Source: Cupriavidus oxalaticus (lineage in GTDB: Bacteria; Pseudomonadota; Gammaproteobacteria; Burkholderiales; Burkholderiaceae). Taken from it: a stretch of DNA of 64,000 nt. Shown in pieces: positions 23,522 through 32,878 of the stretch. Positions within the stretch are counted from its first letter, which is position 1. Each line of letters starts with the position of its first letter. A program made the position numbers and the translations under genes. The notes beneath the pieces are model-generated. The model was given only the letters and a program-made list of their open reading frames with translations. It was not told the origin of the DNA and did not search any database. The DNA lies in the NCBI RefSeq assembly GCF_016894385.1, contig NZ_CP069811.1:2022501-2086500 (forward strand), given 5' to 3'.

Positions 23522-24958
23522 ATGATCCAACAACCACAGTCCGGCAACGGACTATCCCACGGCCTCAAGCAACGCCACATGACCATGATCGCGCTTGGCG
23601 GCGTGATCGGCGCCGGCCTGTTCGTCGGCAGCGGCGTCGTCATCAAGTCGGCCGGCCCCGGCGCGGTCCTTTCCTTCCTGATCACCGGCCTGCTGGTCGT
23701 GCTGGTCATGCGCATGCTGGGCGAGATGGCGTGCGCCCTGCCCGGCACGGGCGGCTTCTACGAGTATGCGCGCGAAGCCTGGCACGACCGCCCCGCGGTG
23801 GGCAACCTCGCCGGCTTCCTGACCGGCTGGATGTACTGGTATTTCTGGGTCATCGTGGTGGCGCTCGAAGCCGTCGCCGGCGCCGACCTGGTGCGCTACT
23901 GGCTGCCCGACGTGCCCAACTGGATCATCAGCCTGGTGCTGCTGGTGATGCTGACGCTGACCAACCTGGTGTCGGTCAAGTCGTTCGGCGAGTTCGAGTT
24001 CTGGTTCGCCTCGATCAAGGTCGCGGCAATCATCGTGTTCCTGTTCATCGCCGGCGTGTACGTGCTGGGCCTGGCTCCCGGCGCCCAGGGCATGCAGGTG
24101 GCCAACCTGACCGCCAACGGTGGCTTCATGCCGAACGGCATCGTGCCGGTGCTGACCGGCGCGGTCGCGGCCACCGGCTTCTACTTCGGCGCCGAGATCG
24201 TCACCATCGCCGCCGCCGAGACGGCAGAACCGCAGAAGGCCGTGGCCAAGGCCACCAGCTCGGTAATCACGCGCGTGCTGGTGTTCTATGTCGGCTCGAT
24301 CCTGCTGGTGGTATGCCTGGTGCCGTGGAACTCCAACAGCATCGCCACGCCGTACGTGAGCGCGCTGAACGTGATGGGCGTGCCCGCCGCCGCGCAGATC
24401 ATGAACGCGATCGTGCTGACCGCGGTGCTGTCGGCGCTCAACTCCGGCCTGTACGCTTCGTCGCGCATGCTGTTCGCGCTGACCCGCCGCGGCGATGCGC
24501 CGCAGTCGCTGGCCCGCGTCAGCCGCAAGGGCGTGCCGGTCCGCGCGATCCTGGTGGCCACGCTGTTCGGCTACGGCGCGGTGGTGATGTCTTATGTCTC
24601 GCCCGACACGGTGTTTGCCTTCCTGGTCAACTCGTATGGCACCGTCGCCATCTTCGTCTACATCCTGATCGCGATCTCGCAGCTGCGCCTGCGCTCGCGG
24701 CTGGAGCGCGAAGCGCCGGACCTGCTGCGCGTGCGCATGTGGTGCTTCCCGTATCTCACCTATGTCGCGATCCTGGGCATGCTCGGCATCGTGGTCGCCA
24801 TGGCCTTCATCCCCGACCAGCGCACGCCGCTTGCACTGGGAGTGATCAGCCTGCTGATCCTGCTGATTGCCTACGGCGCGCGGCAACTGTTTCGTCGCGG
24901 CGTGGAGCCGGTAGTACCGCTGGCAGAGATGCCAAGGCCCGACCTCCACAAGTATTGA
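23522..24958 (+). CDS. APC-superfamily amino acid permease, candidate taurine permease
   Basis: A 478-residue, 12-segment carrier of the GabP/AnsP branch. Helix 1 is GGVIGAGLFVGSGVVIKSAGPGA, with the unwound Gly-rich substrate site, and helix 6 is in TGFYFGAEIVTIAAAETAEPQ. Family members import amino acids such as GABA by proton symport. It has the same promoter and operator as xsc, lies beside TauR and TauXY, and taurine is a beta-amino sulfonate similar in size to GABA, so taurine uptake is likely (inference). AGGAGAC precedes ATG 23522. A strong hairpin follows the stop. Confidence 0.85.
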   Translation: MIQQPQSGNGLSHGLKQRHMTMIALGGVIGAGLFVGSGVVIKSAGPGAVLSFLITGLLVVLVMRMLGEMACALPGTGGFYEYAREAWHDRPAVGNLAGFLTGWMYWYFWVIVVALEAVAGADLVRYWLPDVPNWIISLVLLVMLTLTNLVSVKSFGEFEFWFASIKVAAIIVFLFIAGVYVLGLAPGAQGMQVANLTANGGFMPNGIVPVLTGAVAATGFYFGAEIVTIAAAETAEPQKAVAKATSSVITRVLVFYVGSILLVVCLVPWNSNSIATPYVSALNVMGVPAAAQIMNAIVLTAVLSALNSGLYASSRMLFALTRRGDAPQSLARVSRKGVPVRAILVATLFGYGAVVMSYVSPDTVFAFLVNSYGTVAIFVYILIAISQLRLRSRLEREAPDLLRVRMWCFPYLTYVAILGMLGIVVAMAFIPDQRTPLALGVISLLILLIAYGARQLFRRGVEPVVPLAEMPRPDLHKY

Positions 24959-24969
24959 TGTGCCACGCG

Positions 24970-25006
24970 GCGCGCCAGTGCAGTAAGCTGGCGCGCTGTT
25001 TCATTT
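24970..25006 (+). terminator. Terminator-like hairpin after the permease gene
   Basis: GCGCGCCAG pairs with CTGGCGCGC (9-bp perfect stem, 9-base loop), followed by TGTTTCATTT. It lies between the permease stop and the tauR start and should isolate the two transcripts. Confidence 0.6.
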
Positions 25007-25021
25007 AGCTGCCCCCGCACC

Positions 25022-26593
25022 ATGAGCCTCAAGTCTCCCGCCACCATGTGGTTCCAGCTGTTCCAGCAGCACGCGCTGTCCGGCCTGAGCCTGCAGGGCA
25101 AGATCCGCCAGATGCTGGTGTCGGCGATCCTCGACCAGCAGCTGCCGCAGGGCGAGCCGCTGCCAAGCAGCCGCGAACTGTCCGCGCAGCTGCGCGTGGC
25201 GCGCAACACCGTGGTGCTGGCGTACCAGCAGCTGGTCGATGAAGGCTACCTGGTGGCGCGCGAGCGCAGCGGCTATTTCGTCAATCCCGAGATCCTCGGC
25301 ACGCGCGTCAGCGGCGTGGCCTCGCTGCGCGGCGAGCCGGTGCCCGCGCGCGGCGGCGAACCGGACTGGGAGCGGCGCTTCGTGTTCCGCCCGACACAGC
25401 AGCGCAATATCGTCAAGCGCGCCAACTGGCGCGACTATCCCTACCCCTTCATCTACGGCCAGTACGACCCCGCGCTGTTCCCCACCGCCGACTGGCGCGA
25501 ATGCTGCCTGAAGGCGCTGAGCGTGCTCGACATCCACGACTGGGCCCAGGACATGATCCTGCGCGACGACGAGTCGCTGGTGCAGCAGATCCGCACGCGC
25601 GTGCTGCCGCGCCGCGGCGTCTGGGCCGGCGCCGACGAGATCGTGGTCACCGTGGGCGCGCAGCAGGCGCTGTACCTGCTGGCCGACCTGCTGGTCAGCC
25701 CCGATACGCCGGTCGGCATCGAAGACCCCGGCTATCCGGATGCGCGCAATATCTTCGGCTCGCATACCTCGCATCTGGTGCCGCTGCCGGTCGATGGCGA
25801 GGGGCTGGCACTGTCCGACGCGCAGCGCGCGTGCGACTACGTCTACGTCACGCCCAGCCACCAGTGCCCCACCACGGTCACCATGCCGCTGGCGCGCCGC
25901 CAGGCGCTGCTGCGCCAGGCCGAGGAAGCGGACTTCGTGCTGATCGAGGACGACTACGAAAGCGAGAGCCGCTTCGAGGGCGACCCCACGCCCACGCTCA
26001 AGAGCCTGGATCGCGGCAACCGCGTGATCTACGTGGGCAGCCTGTCCAAGAGCCTGGCGCCGGGGCTGCGCATCGGCTATGTGGTCGGTCCGGCGCCGCT
26101 GATTGCCGAGCTGCGCGCGGCGCGGCGGCTGATGCTGCGGCACCCGTCGGCGTATATCCAGCGCGCGTTCTCGCTGTTCCTGTCACTGGGCCACTACGAC
26201 GCGCACCTGCGGCGCCTGTCGGCCGCGCACCGCGAGCGCGCCGAGGCGGTGCTCGCCGCACTGGCCACGCATATGCCCGACTTCCGCCCGGTACCGATCG
26301 CCGGCGGCGCGTCATGCTGGATCGAAGGGCCGTCCTGGCTCGACGCCGACGCGCTGACGCGCCTGGCCGAGCTGCAGGGCGTGCTGATCGAGCCCGGCAG
26401 CGTCTTCTTCATGGCCGAGCCGGCGCCGCGCAACGTGTTCCGGCTCGGCTACTCGTCGATCTCGCTGGACCGTATCGAGCCCGGCATCCGTGTGCTGGCG
26501 GATGTCGCGCGTGAACTGCAGGCCACCGCCGGGGCGGCTGGCGCGGCCGCAGCAGACGCCACCGTCACTTCCCGCGCCCGCCCGGCCGCCTGA
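25022..26593 (+). CDS. tauR: TauR, MocR-type GntR/aminotransferase regulator
   Basis: A 523-residue fusion of an N-terminal GntR winged helix (about residues 20-85: PSSRELSAQLRVARNTVVLAYQQL, given here by its core ELSAQLRVARNTVV) and a C-terminal fold-type I aminotransferase domain with the PLP Lys in VGSLSKSLAPGLRIGY. TauR of this family activates taurine catabolism in Rhodobacter, binding CTGG-containing direct repeats. Here the gene directly precedes tauXY, and paired CTGG repeats lie just after its stop and again upstream of tauA. ATG 25022 has no clear ribosome site. Other MocR regulators (PdxR, GabR) are possible, but the neighbours favour TauR. Confidence 0.88.
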   Translation: MSLKSPATMWFQLFQQHALSGLSLQGKIRQMLVSAILDQQLPQGEPLPSSRELSAQLRVARNTVVLAYQQLVDEGYLVARERSGYFVNPEILGTRVSGVASLRGEPVPARGGEPDWERRFVFRPTQQRNIVKRANWRDYPYPFIYGQYDPALFPTADWRECCLKALSVLDIHDWAQDMILRDDESLVQQIRTRVLPRRGVWAGADEIVVTVGAQQALYLLADLLVSPDTPVGIEDPGYPDARNIFGSHTSHLVPLPVDGEGLALSDAQRACDYVYVTPSHQCPTTVTMPLARRQALLRQAEEADFVLIEDDYESESRFEGDPTPTLKSLDRGNRVIYVGSLSKSLAPGLRIGYVVGPAPLIAELRAARRLMLRHPSAYIQRAFSLFLSLGHYDAHLRRLSAAHRERAEAVLAALATHMPDFRPVPIAGGASCWIEGPSWLDADALTRLAELQGVLIEPGSVFFMAEPAPRNVFRLGYSSISLDRIEPGIRVLADVARELQATAGAAGAAAADATVTSRARPAA

Positions 26594-26610
26594 GCACGCG
26601 CCGGCTGGCG

Positions 26611-26642
26611 CTGGCCCAAGCGATTGTCCCGAACTGGCGCTA
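26611..26642 (+). promoter_or_regulatory. TauR direct repeats upstream of tauX
   Basis: CTGGCCCAA (26611-26619) and CTGGCGCTA (26634-26642) are 23 bp apart. The 41-bp stretch 26610-26650 matches 37246-37286 upstream of tauA at 31 positions. A -10-like TATCCT (26664-26669) starts 30 bp after the second box, placing that box next to the -35 region, as expected for an activator. Confidence 0.75.
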
Positions 26643-26736
26643 CAGCGCCGCGGCCGGCTTCCCTATCCTCGAGTCATGGCCGGTTCCGCAGCGCCTTCTT
26701 GCGCGGACCGGTGGACAACACTCAGGAGACCAAGAC

Positions 26737-27153
26737 ATGTCCGATCGCAACACCGCCGCCGGCATCGAACTGCTGCAAGCCTTCAACGACGCCTGGAACC
26801 GCCACGACCTCGAGGCCCTGATGGGCTTCATGGCCGACGACTGCGCCTTCCACGGCGTGGCCGGCAGCGAACTGCTCGGCCGCAGCTTCATCGGCCGCGA
26901 CGCCGTGCGCGAAGGCTTCCAGCTCGCCTGGCAGACCTTCCCCGACGCGCAATGGGTCGATGGCGAGCACTTTGTCGTGGGCGACCGCGGCGTCAGCGAA
27001 TCCACCTTCAAGGGCACCCGCGCCGACGGGGCCCGCATCGAGGCGCGCATGGTCGACGTCTTCACCTTCCGCGACGGCAAGATCGCGGTGAAGAACGCCT
27101 ACCGCAAGGACCGCCCGCCCGTGGTGGCGCCCGTGGTTGCCGCGCAAGCCTGA
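26737..27153 (+). CDS. tauX: Taurine dehydrogenase small subunit (SnoaL/NTF2-like)
   Basis: A 138-residue SnoaL-like protein (FNDAWNRHDLEALMGFMADDC, FIGRDAVREGFQLAWQTFPD, VDVFTFRDGKIAVKNAYRK). By itself the fold does not define a function. Its position, 16 bp before the FAD oxidoreductase gene, behind a TauR-box promoter and next to tauR, matches the small subunit TauX of membrane-linked taurine dehydrogenase TauXY. AGGAG at 26724 precedes ATG 26737. The role of the small subunit is not well defined; it may stabilise or localise TauY. Confidence 0.78.
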   Translation: MSDRNTAAGIELLQAFNDAWNRHDLEALMGFMADDCAFHGVAGSELLGRSFIGRDAVREGFQLAWQTFPDAQWVDGEHFVVGDRGVSESTFKGTRADGARIEARMVDVFTFRDGKIAVKNAYRKDRPPVVAPVVAAQA

Positions 27154-27169
27154 ACGCAGGAGACGCGCC

Positions 27170-28612
27170 ATGGAAGCCGTAGTCCCCCGCAGTGCCCTGG
27201 GCGGCGAGCACACGACCGCGCCGTCGCGTCCGTACGACCCCGCCTACGACCCGCTGCATACCCCCACCCCCGGCCAGGGCCGCGAGTACGCCCCCACCTA
27301 CTGGATCGGCACCGCCGGCACGCCGCCCGCCGACGACGGCCCGATCACGCATGACATCGACGTCGACGTGGCCATCATCGGCTCCGGCTTCACCGGCCTG
27401 ACCTGCGCGATCTTCCTGGCGCAGCAGTACGGCATCAAGGCCACCGTGCTCGAAGCCAACCGCGTCAGCTGGGGCTGCAGCACGCGCAACGGCGGCCAGG
27501 CGCAATGCGCGTCGGGGCGGCTCAAGCGTTCGCAGTGGATCCAGCGCTACGGGCTCGATACCGCGCTGCGCCTGCATGAAGAAGTCTGCGACGGCATGGA
27601 AACCTTCAAGGGCCTGATCAAGGACATCGACTGCGACCCGCAGCCGGGTGGGCACCTATACATCGCGCACCGCGACAAGGTGATGCCCGGGCTGGAGAAA
27701 GAAGCGAAGATCCTGCGCGAGGTGTTCAACTACGACGCGCGCATCCTCGACGCCGACACCGTGCGGCGCGAATACGTCGACGACAAGGAAGCCTGCGGGG
27801 CGATGCACGAGCCCGAAGGCATCGGCATCCACGCCGGCAAGCTGGCCTTCGGCTACCTGCGCCGCGCGCGCGAGCTGGGCGCCAAGGTGCATCCGTCCAG
27901 CCCCGTGACCGGCTGGGAAACGCGCAACGGCGTCCACTACCTGCGCACCCCCGGCGGCATCGTGCGCGCCCGCGCGGTGGGCGTGGCCACCGGCGGCTAC
28001 ACCTCGCAGTCGCTGCACCGCGAGCTCAAGAACCGGCTGTTCCCGATCCTGTCGAACTCGATCGTCACGCGCCCGCTGACCCCCGACGAAATCGCCGCGT
28101 GCAACTTCCGCACCACGCAGGTCATCACCGACACGCGCATCCTGCGCCACTACTACCGGCTGATGCCCGACGGCCGCCTGCAGATCGGCAGCCGCAGCGC
28201 CATTACCGGCAACGACGCGCCGCAGGACCAGTACAAGCAGAAGCTGATCGCCGACATGTACCGCAAGTTCCCGGCGCTGCGCGGCATCCAGATCGACTAC
28301 TCATGGTGGGGCTGGGTCGACGTGAGCCACGACATGATGCCGCGCATCACGCAGCCAGACCCGTCGCAATCGATCTACTACGCGATGGGCTATGGCGGCA
28401 ACGGCGTGATGTACTCCGCGCAGGCGGGCAAGCGGCTGGCGGCGCTGATCGCCGGCAAGGAATCGTCGCTGCCGGAGCTGCCGATCTTCCGCTCGCCGCT
28501 GCCGTTCCCGAACGTGCGCGAGATGGTGGAGTCGCAGATGTTCGCGCCGTTCCGGCGGATGGGGCAGCGGGTGCTGTATCACTGGTATCACTGGAAGGAT
28601 GATGTGTTTTGA
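27170..28612 (+). CDS. tauY: Taurine dehydrogenase large subunit (FAD-dependent DAO family)
   Basis: A 480-residue FAD enzyme of the DAO/glycine oxidase family. The dinucleotide motif is VDVAIIGSGFTGLTCAIFLAQ, starting near residue 65, followed by EANRVSWGCSTRNGGQ, and the C-terminal FAD contact is YYAMGYGGNGVMYSAQAGK. The 60-residue N-terminal extension before the Rossmann fold is typical of this subgroup, which also includes gamma-glutamylputrescine oxidases. It should deaminate taurine to sulfoacetaldehyde and ammonia, passing electrons to the respiratory chain (cytochrome c in Paracoccus). AGGAGAC precedes ATG 27170. Putrescine-type oxidase is the alternative; tauR/tauX context favours TauY. 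Confidence 0.85.
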   Translation: MEAVVPRSALGGEHTTAPSRPYDPAYDPLHTPTPGQGREYAPTYWIGTAGTPPADDGPITHDIDVDVAIIGSGFTGLTCAIFLAQQYGIKATVLEANRVSWGCSTRNGGQAQCASGRLKRSQWIQRYGLDTALRLHEEVCDGMETFKGLIKDIDCDPQPGGHLYIAHRDKVMPGLEKEAKILREVFNYDARILDADTVRREYVDDKEACGAMHEPEGIGIHAGKLAFGYLRRARELGAKVHPSSPVTGWETRNGVHYLRTPGGIVRARAVGVATGGYTSQSLHRELKNRLFPILSNSIVTRPLTPDEIAACNFRTTQVITDTRILRHYYRLMPDGRLQIGSRSAITGNDAPQDQYKQKLIADMYRKFPALRGIQIDYSWWGWVDVSHDMMPRITQPDPSQSIYYAMGYGGNGVMYSAQAGKRLAALIAGKESSLPELPIFRSPLPFPNVREMVESQMFAPFRRMGQRVLYHWYHWKDDVF

Positions 28613-28998
28613 GGCGGCCGCTGCCGCATGACATCGGCTTCTAACCCACACAGTTACCGCTGCTTACGCGGTGCGTCCTTCGGGGATCAGGTCAAGGCCA
28701 TGCTCTGAGCTGGCCGCGCCTGGTCCCCCTTCCCTCGTGCACGAATCCGCGACTGTCTTGCCCGTTGGCGCTTGCCGCTTTCTGAGGCGGCCAACTTGCG
28801 CCAGGCAGGCGTCACATCCTTACGTCGTCGATTCCGATGACTTCAACCTACCCGTTCGAAAGAAAGTCTCGATAGCGCACCGCCAAGTCTGCAACGTCTT
28901 TGCAAGCGCCGCTGCAAATTCAGACATTTCCGGTTGAGTTCCGTTGCCAGTCCTGGTTCATTAGTTACTCCGCAAAAAAGCAAACTCAAGGAGCAACG
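28613..28998. other. Non-coding stretch after tauY
   Basis: No gene or clear structure was seen. Composition shifts here from the high GC of tauY to a lower GC that continues to about 29900, so this marks the left side of a likely acquired patch. Confidence 0.6.
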
Positions 28999-29052
28999 AT
29001 GAACACCCGTCTATTATCCCGATCGCATATAAGGGGCCGTTATGCCCGATAA
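28999..29052 (+). CDS. Short leader ORF overlapping the PAAR gene start
   Basis: A 17-codon frame, MNTRLLSRSHIRGRYAR, starts at ATG 28999 behind a strong AAGGAG site and stops at TAA 29050-29052, overlapping the PAAR ATG at 29042. It may couple translation into the PAAR frame, or be a relic of an earlier gene start. Too short to judge by coding signal. Confidence 0.3.
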   Translation: MNTRLLSRSHIRGRYAR

Positions 29053-29314
29053 TCGCTTCGCGCTTAGAAACGGAGACAAGACCAGCACGGACGGCGAACT
29101 TATCGCCACAGGCCGCAGCGTATTCCATCATGATGCGATCGTAGGTGTAGAAGGCGATCATGCAACATGCCCCGCCTGCAAGGCTGGCGGGCCGGTCATG
29201 AACGACTGCTACCCAGCCTTCGAAATAGGTGGCAAGCAGGTGCCCGTGTCTACTGCAAATGCGCTATCCACCCGATCGTCGCTCACTCGCGCACAGACTT
29301 TTCCATCGAGGTAA
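29042..29314 (+). pseudogene. PAAR-domain protein, probably frameshifted
   Basis: The frame from ATG 29042 (AAGGGG site at 29031) encodes RNGDKTSTDGELIATG, then IVGVEGDHATCPACKAGG and AFEIGGKQ, the pattern of PAAR proteins that tip type VI secretion spikes. The expected ending is missing in this frame, but in the next frame, from 29242, ARVYCKCAIHPIVAHSRTDF continues the domain naturally. Loss of one base after 29241 would explain this; restoring it gives KQVARVYCKC. The continuing frame then runs open into the small gene at 29401. It is either a broken gene or a sequencing error. No other secretion genes are near, so it would be an orphan PAAR. Confidence 0.65.
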
Positions 29315-29400
29315 ACCGGGGTGGTCGCCAGGCATTACCACGGCCGCAGGCGTCGCCATTGGTTTCGTCAGAACCCGATAGACGAAAAATAGCTGGCACA

Positions 29401-29901
29401 ATGAAAATTCGAGAAAGAAAATCTTTCCGGTTTCTTTTCGCATTGGCCTGTTTCGCGGGCGGTGCATGCGCAGTATCAATCTATCCCCTTCCCTTATCTG
29501 ATCCGAACATAATCATAGAAGTCCGCCACATGTCTTATGCCTGCGGAGAATGTTATGCACAAGAACGAGTTACCCGGGTCCTTGACAAGGATAGCGGCAA
29601 TTTCATTGACAAACATGACTACGAATCAGAAAGTAATACGCCATTTCGCTACCTCGGATGGGACGTCGTCGTAAATTACAAGGGAAATACCGATGGACTA
29701 CTAAATTCCCTCGACACCATATCAAGGAACGGCCCAAATTGCGCATGGCCAGATTTTAGATTGAGAGGTCAATTCAAACGCCGCATAATTTATTTTCTAT
29801 ATTTCAGGGGTGATCATTATGATGGGATCTATTTCGATACAGACGACGCGACGGCAATCTATTCATCAAACATGAACTGCCCAGAGGTGAAGCTCCCATA
29901 G
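29401..29901 (+). CDS. Small exported protein of unknown function downstream of PAAR
   Basis: A 166-residue protein, not recognised. The N-terminus RERKSFRFLFALACFAGGACAVS is a signal peptide, possibly a lipoprotein signal, with Cys at residues 17 and 23 (given here only as positions). The mature part has four further Cys (ACGECYA, NCAW, NCPE) and many Asn, Tyr and Asp residues. Codon use is clearly AT-rich compared with every neighbour, indicating transfer. Its frame is open upstream into the repaired PAAR frame, so it may once have been part of, or coupled to, it. Immunity or effector partner of the PAAR protein is a guess. No strong ribosome site precedes ATG 29401. Confidence 0.55.
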   Translation: MKIRERKSFRFLFALACFAGGACAVSIYPLPLSDPNIIIEVRHMSYACGECYAQERVTRVLDKDSGNFIDKHDYESESNTPFRYLGWDVVVNYKGNTDGLLNSLDTISRNGPNCAWPDFRLRGQFKRRIIYFLYFRGDHYDGIYFDTDDATAIYSSNMNCPEVKLP

Positions 29902-30089
29902 GGTGCCAAATCCCCGCCGCTTCCGCATCAGTTGGCGATCAACCTTGCACGTCTTGTCGGACCACCACCGACACCCAAACCGGACCCCGCCGCCTCCTCA
30001 CCCCACCTGCCGCCGCAGTATGATGCCCAAGTCTCCCGCCCCGGGAGCATCGCGGCCGCATGGCGGCCGCAGTGCATCAGGAGGCACGC

Positions 30090-31199
30090 TTGGACCACCC
30101 CCGGCCGTTTCCGTCAGCACCCGCGCGCCCCGGCGACCTGGTCGTCGCCCGGCCTGAAGGGTTGTATTGCCCGCCCGGCGACTTCTATATCGATCCGTGG
30201 CGCCCGGTGCAGCGGGCGGTTATCACCCACGCCCACTCCGACCACGCCCGCTTCGGCCATGCGCACTACCTCTGTTCAGAGCCCGGCCGCGGCGTGCTGC
30301 TGGCGCGGCTGCCCGGCATCCACCTGGACACCCTGCCCTACGGCGAACGCATCACCCATCACGGCGTCACGCTGAGCCTGCATCCGGCCGGGCACGTGCT
30401 CGGCTCGTCGCAGGTGCGGCTGGAATATGGCGGCCAGGTCTGGGTGGCCTCCGGCGACTACAAGCTGGAGGCCGACGGTACCTGCGACCCGTTCGAGCCG
30501 GTGCCGTGCGATACCTTCATCACCGAAAGCACCTTCGGCCTGCCGATCTACCGCTGGCCTTCGCAGCCAACGCTGATGGCGGAAATCTTCCACTGGTGGC
30601 AGGCCAATGCGAAGGCGGGCCGCGCCAGCATCGTCTACGCCTACAGCTTCGGCAAGGCGCAGCGCATCCTGCATGGGTTGCTGCACCACGCTGGCGTCGC
30701 TGGCCTGCCCGGCCCGGTGATCGTGCACGGCGCGCTGAGCACGCTCAATGCCGCCTATGCCGACGCCGGCGTGGCGCTGCCGCCGATGGCGCTGGCGTCC
30801 GAACTGCCGCCGCGCAGCCCGCTGCTGCGCCGGGCACTGGTGGTGGCGCCGCCGTCGGCACAGCGTTCGCCCTGGCTGCGGCGCTTCGGCGATGCGTCCG
30901 ACGCCTTTGCCAGCGGCTGGATGCAGCTGCGCGGCACGCGCCGGCGCCGCGGCGTCGATCGCGGCTTTGCGCTGTCGGACCACGCCGACTGGCCGGGGCT
31001 GCTGCAGGCGATCAGCGCCACCGGCGCGGGCCGCATCATCGTGACCCATGGCAACGTGCCGGTGATGGTGCGCTACCTGAACGAACGCGGCTGGCAGGCG
31101 CAGGCGTTCGAGACCGAGTACGGCGACGACGATGAAGCGGTGCGCGTGGCGGCGCAGGCCGAAGCCGTGAGCGCAGCCGGCAACGAGGCTGCCCCATGA
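30090..31199 (+). CDS. Ligase-associated DNA exonuclease (metallo-beta-lactamase/CPSF fold)
   Basis: A 369-residue MBL-fold nuclease. THAHSDHARFGH is the metal-binding HxHxDH motif. Further landmarks are LHPAGHVLGSSQVRLEY, VASGDYK, TFITESTFGLPIYRWP, YSFGKAQRIL and the C-terminal ALSDHADW and VTHGN. This is the exonuclease that always accompanies a bacterial ATP-dependent ligase and Lhr-type helicase. TTG 30090 is chosen because AGGAGG stands five bases upstream; ATG 30060 has no such site. The stop overlaps the ligase start (ATGA), and all four repair genes overlap in this way. Confidence 0.92.
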   Translation: MDHPRPFPSAPARPGDLVVARPEGLYCPPGDFYIDPWRPVQRAVITHAHSDHARFGHAHYLCSEPGRGVLLARLPGIHLDTLPYGERITHHGVTLSLHPAGHVLGSSQVRLEYGGQVWVASGDYKLEADGTCDPFEPVPCDTFITESTFGLPIYRWPSQPTLMAEIFHWWQANAKAGRASIVYAYSFGKAQRILHGLLHHAGVAGLPGPVIVHGALSTLNAAYADAGVALPPMALASELPPRSPLLRRALVVAPPSAQRSPWLRRFGDASDAFASGWMQLRGTRRRRGVDRGFALSDHADWPGLLQAISATGAGRIIVTHGNVPVMVRYLNERGWQAQAFETEYGDDDEAVRVAAQAEAVSAAGNEAAP

Positions 31200-32878
31200 A
31201 GGCCTTCGCCGATCTCTACGCCGCGCTCGACGGCACCACCTCCACCAAGGCCCGGCTGGCCGCACTGGTCGACTACCTGCGCGCCGCCCCGCCGCAGGAC
31301 GCGGCGTGGGCCGTGTATTTCCTGGCCGGCGGCAAGCCGCGGCAGATCGTGCCGGTGTCGGTGCTGCGCGAACTCGCGCGCGAGGCCGCCGGCCTGCCCG
31401 ACTGGCTGTTCGAGGAGAGCTACCAGGCCGTGGGCGACCTCGCCGAAACCATCGCCCTGCTGCTGCCCGACCCCATGGACGCCGACCACGCCGGCCTGGC
31501 CGAATGGGTCGAGCAGCGCCTGCTGCCGCTGCGCGGCCTGCCGCCGGAAGACCTGATGCCGCGGCTCGATGCGCTGTGGCGGCCGCTGGGCGCGCAAGGC
31601 CGGCTGGTGCTGTTCAAGCTGATCACCGGCGCCTTCCGCGTCGGCGTGTCGCGCCTGCTGGTCACGCGCGCGCTGGGCGAGGTGGCGGGCATCGAACCCA
31701 AGCGCGTGGCCGAGCGCATGGTCGGCTACACCGACCTGTCGGCGCGGCCCGACGCCGCGCGCTTCCTCGCCCTGCTGGCGCCGGAGAGCGATGACGACCG
31801 CCAGCAGCGCGCCGGCGGCCAGCCCTATCCGTTCTTTCTCGCGCATCCGCTGCAGGCGCCCGTGGAGCAGTTCGGCGACGTGCTCGGCGCGCCCGGCAAC
31901 TGGCTGGTCGAATGGAAATGGGACGGCATCCGCGCGCAGCTGGTGCGGCGCGGCGGACAAACGTGGCTGTGGTCGCGCGGCGAGGAGCTGATCACCGAGC
32001 GCTTCCCCGAGATCATCGAGGCGGCCGCAGAATTGCCCGATGGCACCGTGCTCGACGGCGAGATCGTGATCTGGCAGCACGGCCGCGTGCAGCCGTTCGC
32101 GCTGCTGCAGCAGCGCATCGGCCGCAAGACGCTGAGCGCGAAGCTGCTGCGCGATGCGCCGGCGATCCTGATGGCCTATGACCTGCTCGAATGGCAGGGC
32201 GAGGACTGGCGCGGCCGGCCGCAGGCGGAACGCCGCGCACGGCTCGAGCAGGTGGTCGCCAGCCATGTCCATCCCGCGCTGGAGCTGAGCCCGCTGGTCG
32301 AGGCCGACAGCTGGGCGCACTACGCGCGGCTGCGCGATGCCTCGCGCGACCTTGGCGTGGAAGGCTTCATGCTGAAGGCCGCGGATGCGGCCTACGGCGC
32401 CGGCCGTACCAAGGACGTGGGCGTATGGTGGAAATGGAAGATCGACCCCTATTCGGTCGATGCGGTGCTGATCTACGCGCAGCGCGGCCACGGCCGCCGC
32501 GCCAGCCTCTATACCGACTTCACCTTCGCGGTGTGGAGCGCGCCGCAGGGAACGCCGGGCCGCGCGCTGGTGCCGTTCGCCAAGGCCTATTCCGGGCTGA
32601 CCGACCAGGAGATGCGCGCGGTCGACGCCATCATCCGCCGCACCACGGTCGAGAAATTCGGCCCGGTGCGCAGCGTGGAACCCACGCAGGTGTTCGAGCT
32701 CGGCTTCGAAGGCATTGCCCGCAGCGGCCGCCACAAGAGCGGCATCGCGGTGCGCTTCCCGCGCATGCTGCGCTGGCGCACCGACAAGCCCATCGAGGAA
32801 GCCGACACGCTGGCCACGCTGGAGGCCATGCTGCCCGGCGCCCAGGGAGCGACGCCGGCGCAGGAGGATGCCGCATGA
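31196..32878 (+). CDS. ATP-dependent DNA ligase (repair operon type)
   Basis: A 560-residue ligase. The N-terminal DNA-binding domain spans about residues 1-200. The nucleotidyl Lys lies in [14 protein letters not shown] (K about 241). Motif III is LDGEIVIW, motif IV is [11 protein letters not shown] and motif V is WWKWKID. An OB-fold domain follows, with [25 protein letters not shown]. It seals nicks after 3'-end processing by the neighbouring exonuclease and remodelling by the helicase. It starts with ATGA overlap on the exonuclease stop and ends with ATGA overlap on the helicase start. Confidence 0.95.
   Translation: MKAFADLYAALDGTTSTKARLAALVDYLRAAPPQDAAWAVYFLAGGKPRQIVPVSVLRELAREAAGLPDWLFEESYQAVGDLAETIALLLPDPMDADHAGLAEWVEQRLLPLRGLPPEDLMPRLDALWRPLGAQGRLVLFKLITGAFRVGVSRLLVTRALGEVAGIEPKRVAERMVGYTDLSARPDAARFLALLAPESDDDRQQRAGGQPYPFFLAHPLQAPVEQFGDVLGAPGNWLVEWKWDGIRAQLVRRGGQTWLWSRGEELITERFPEIIEAAAELPDGTVLDGEIVIWQHGRVQPFALLQQRIGRKTLSAKLLRDAPAILMAYDLLEWQGEDWRGRPQAERRARLEQVVASHVHPALELSPLVEADSWAHYARLRDASRDLGVEGFMLKAADAAYGAGRTKDVGVWWKWKIDPYSVDAVLIYAQRGHGRRASLYTDFTFAVWSAPQGTPGRALVPFAKAYSGLTDQEMRAVDAIIRRTTVEKFGPVRSVEPTQVFELGFEGIARSGRHKSGIAVRFPRMLRWRTDKPIEEADTLATLEAMLPGAQGATPAQEDAA

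Noticed and set aside
23552..24949. Long minus-strand frame opposite the APC permease
   Set aside because: The product is a His/Asp/Gln-rich shadow; the plus strand encodes a normal 12-segment permease with promoter and ribosome site.
29167..29400. Long start for the small secreted protein at 29167
   Set aside because: The first 78 codons of that frame cover the PAAR gene in a shifted frame, and the signal peptide begins at 29401. Part of this stretch is instead read as the displaced end of the PAAR domain.
32191..32874. Upstream extension of the Lhr helicase frame by 228 codons
   Set aside because: It lies wholly over the ligase gene; conserved helicase sequence begins after ATG 32875, which overlaps the ligase stop as at the other junctions.
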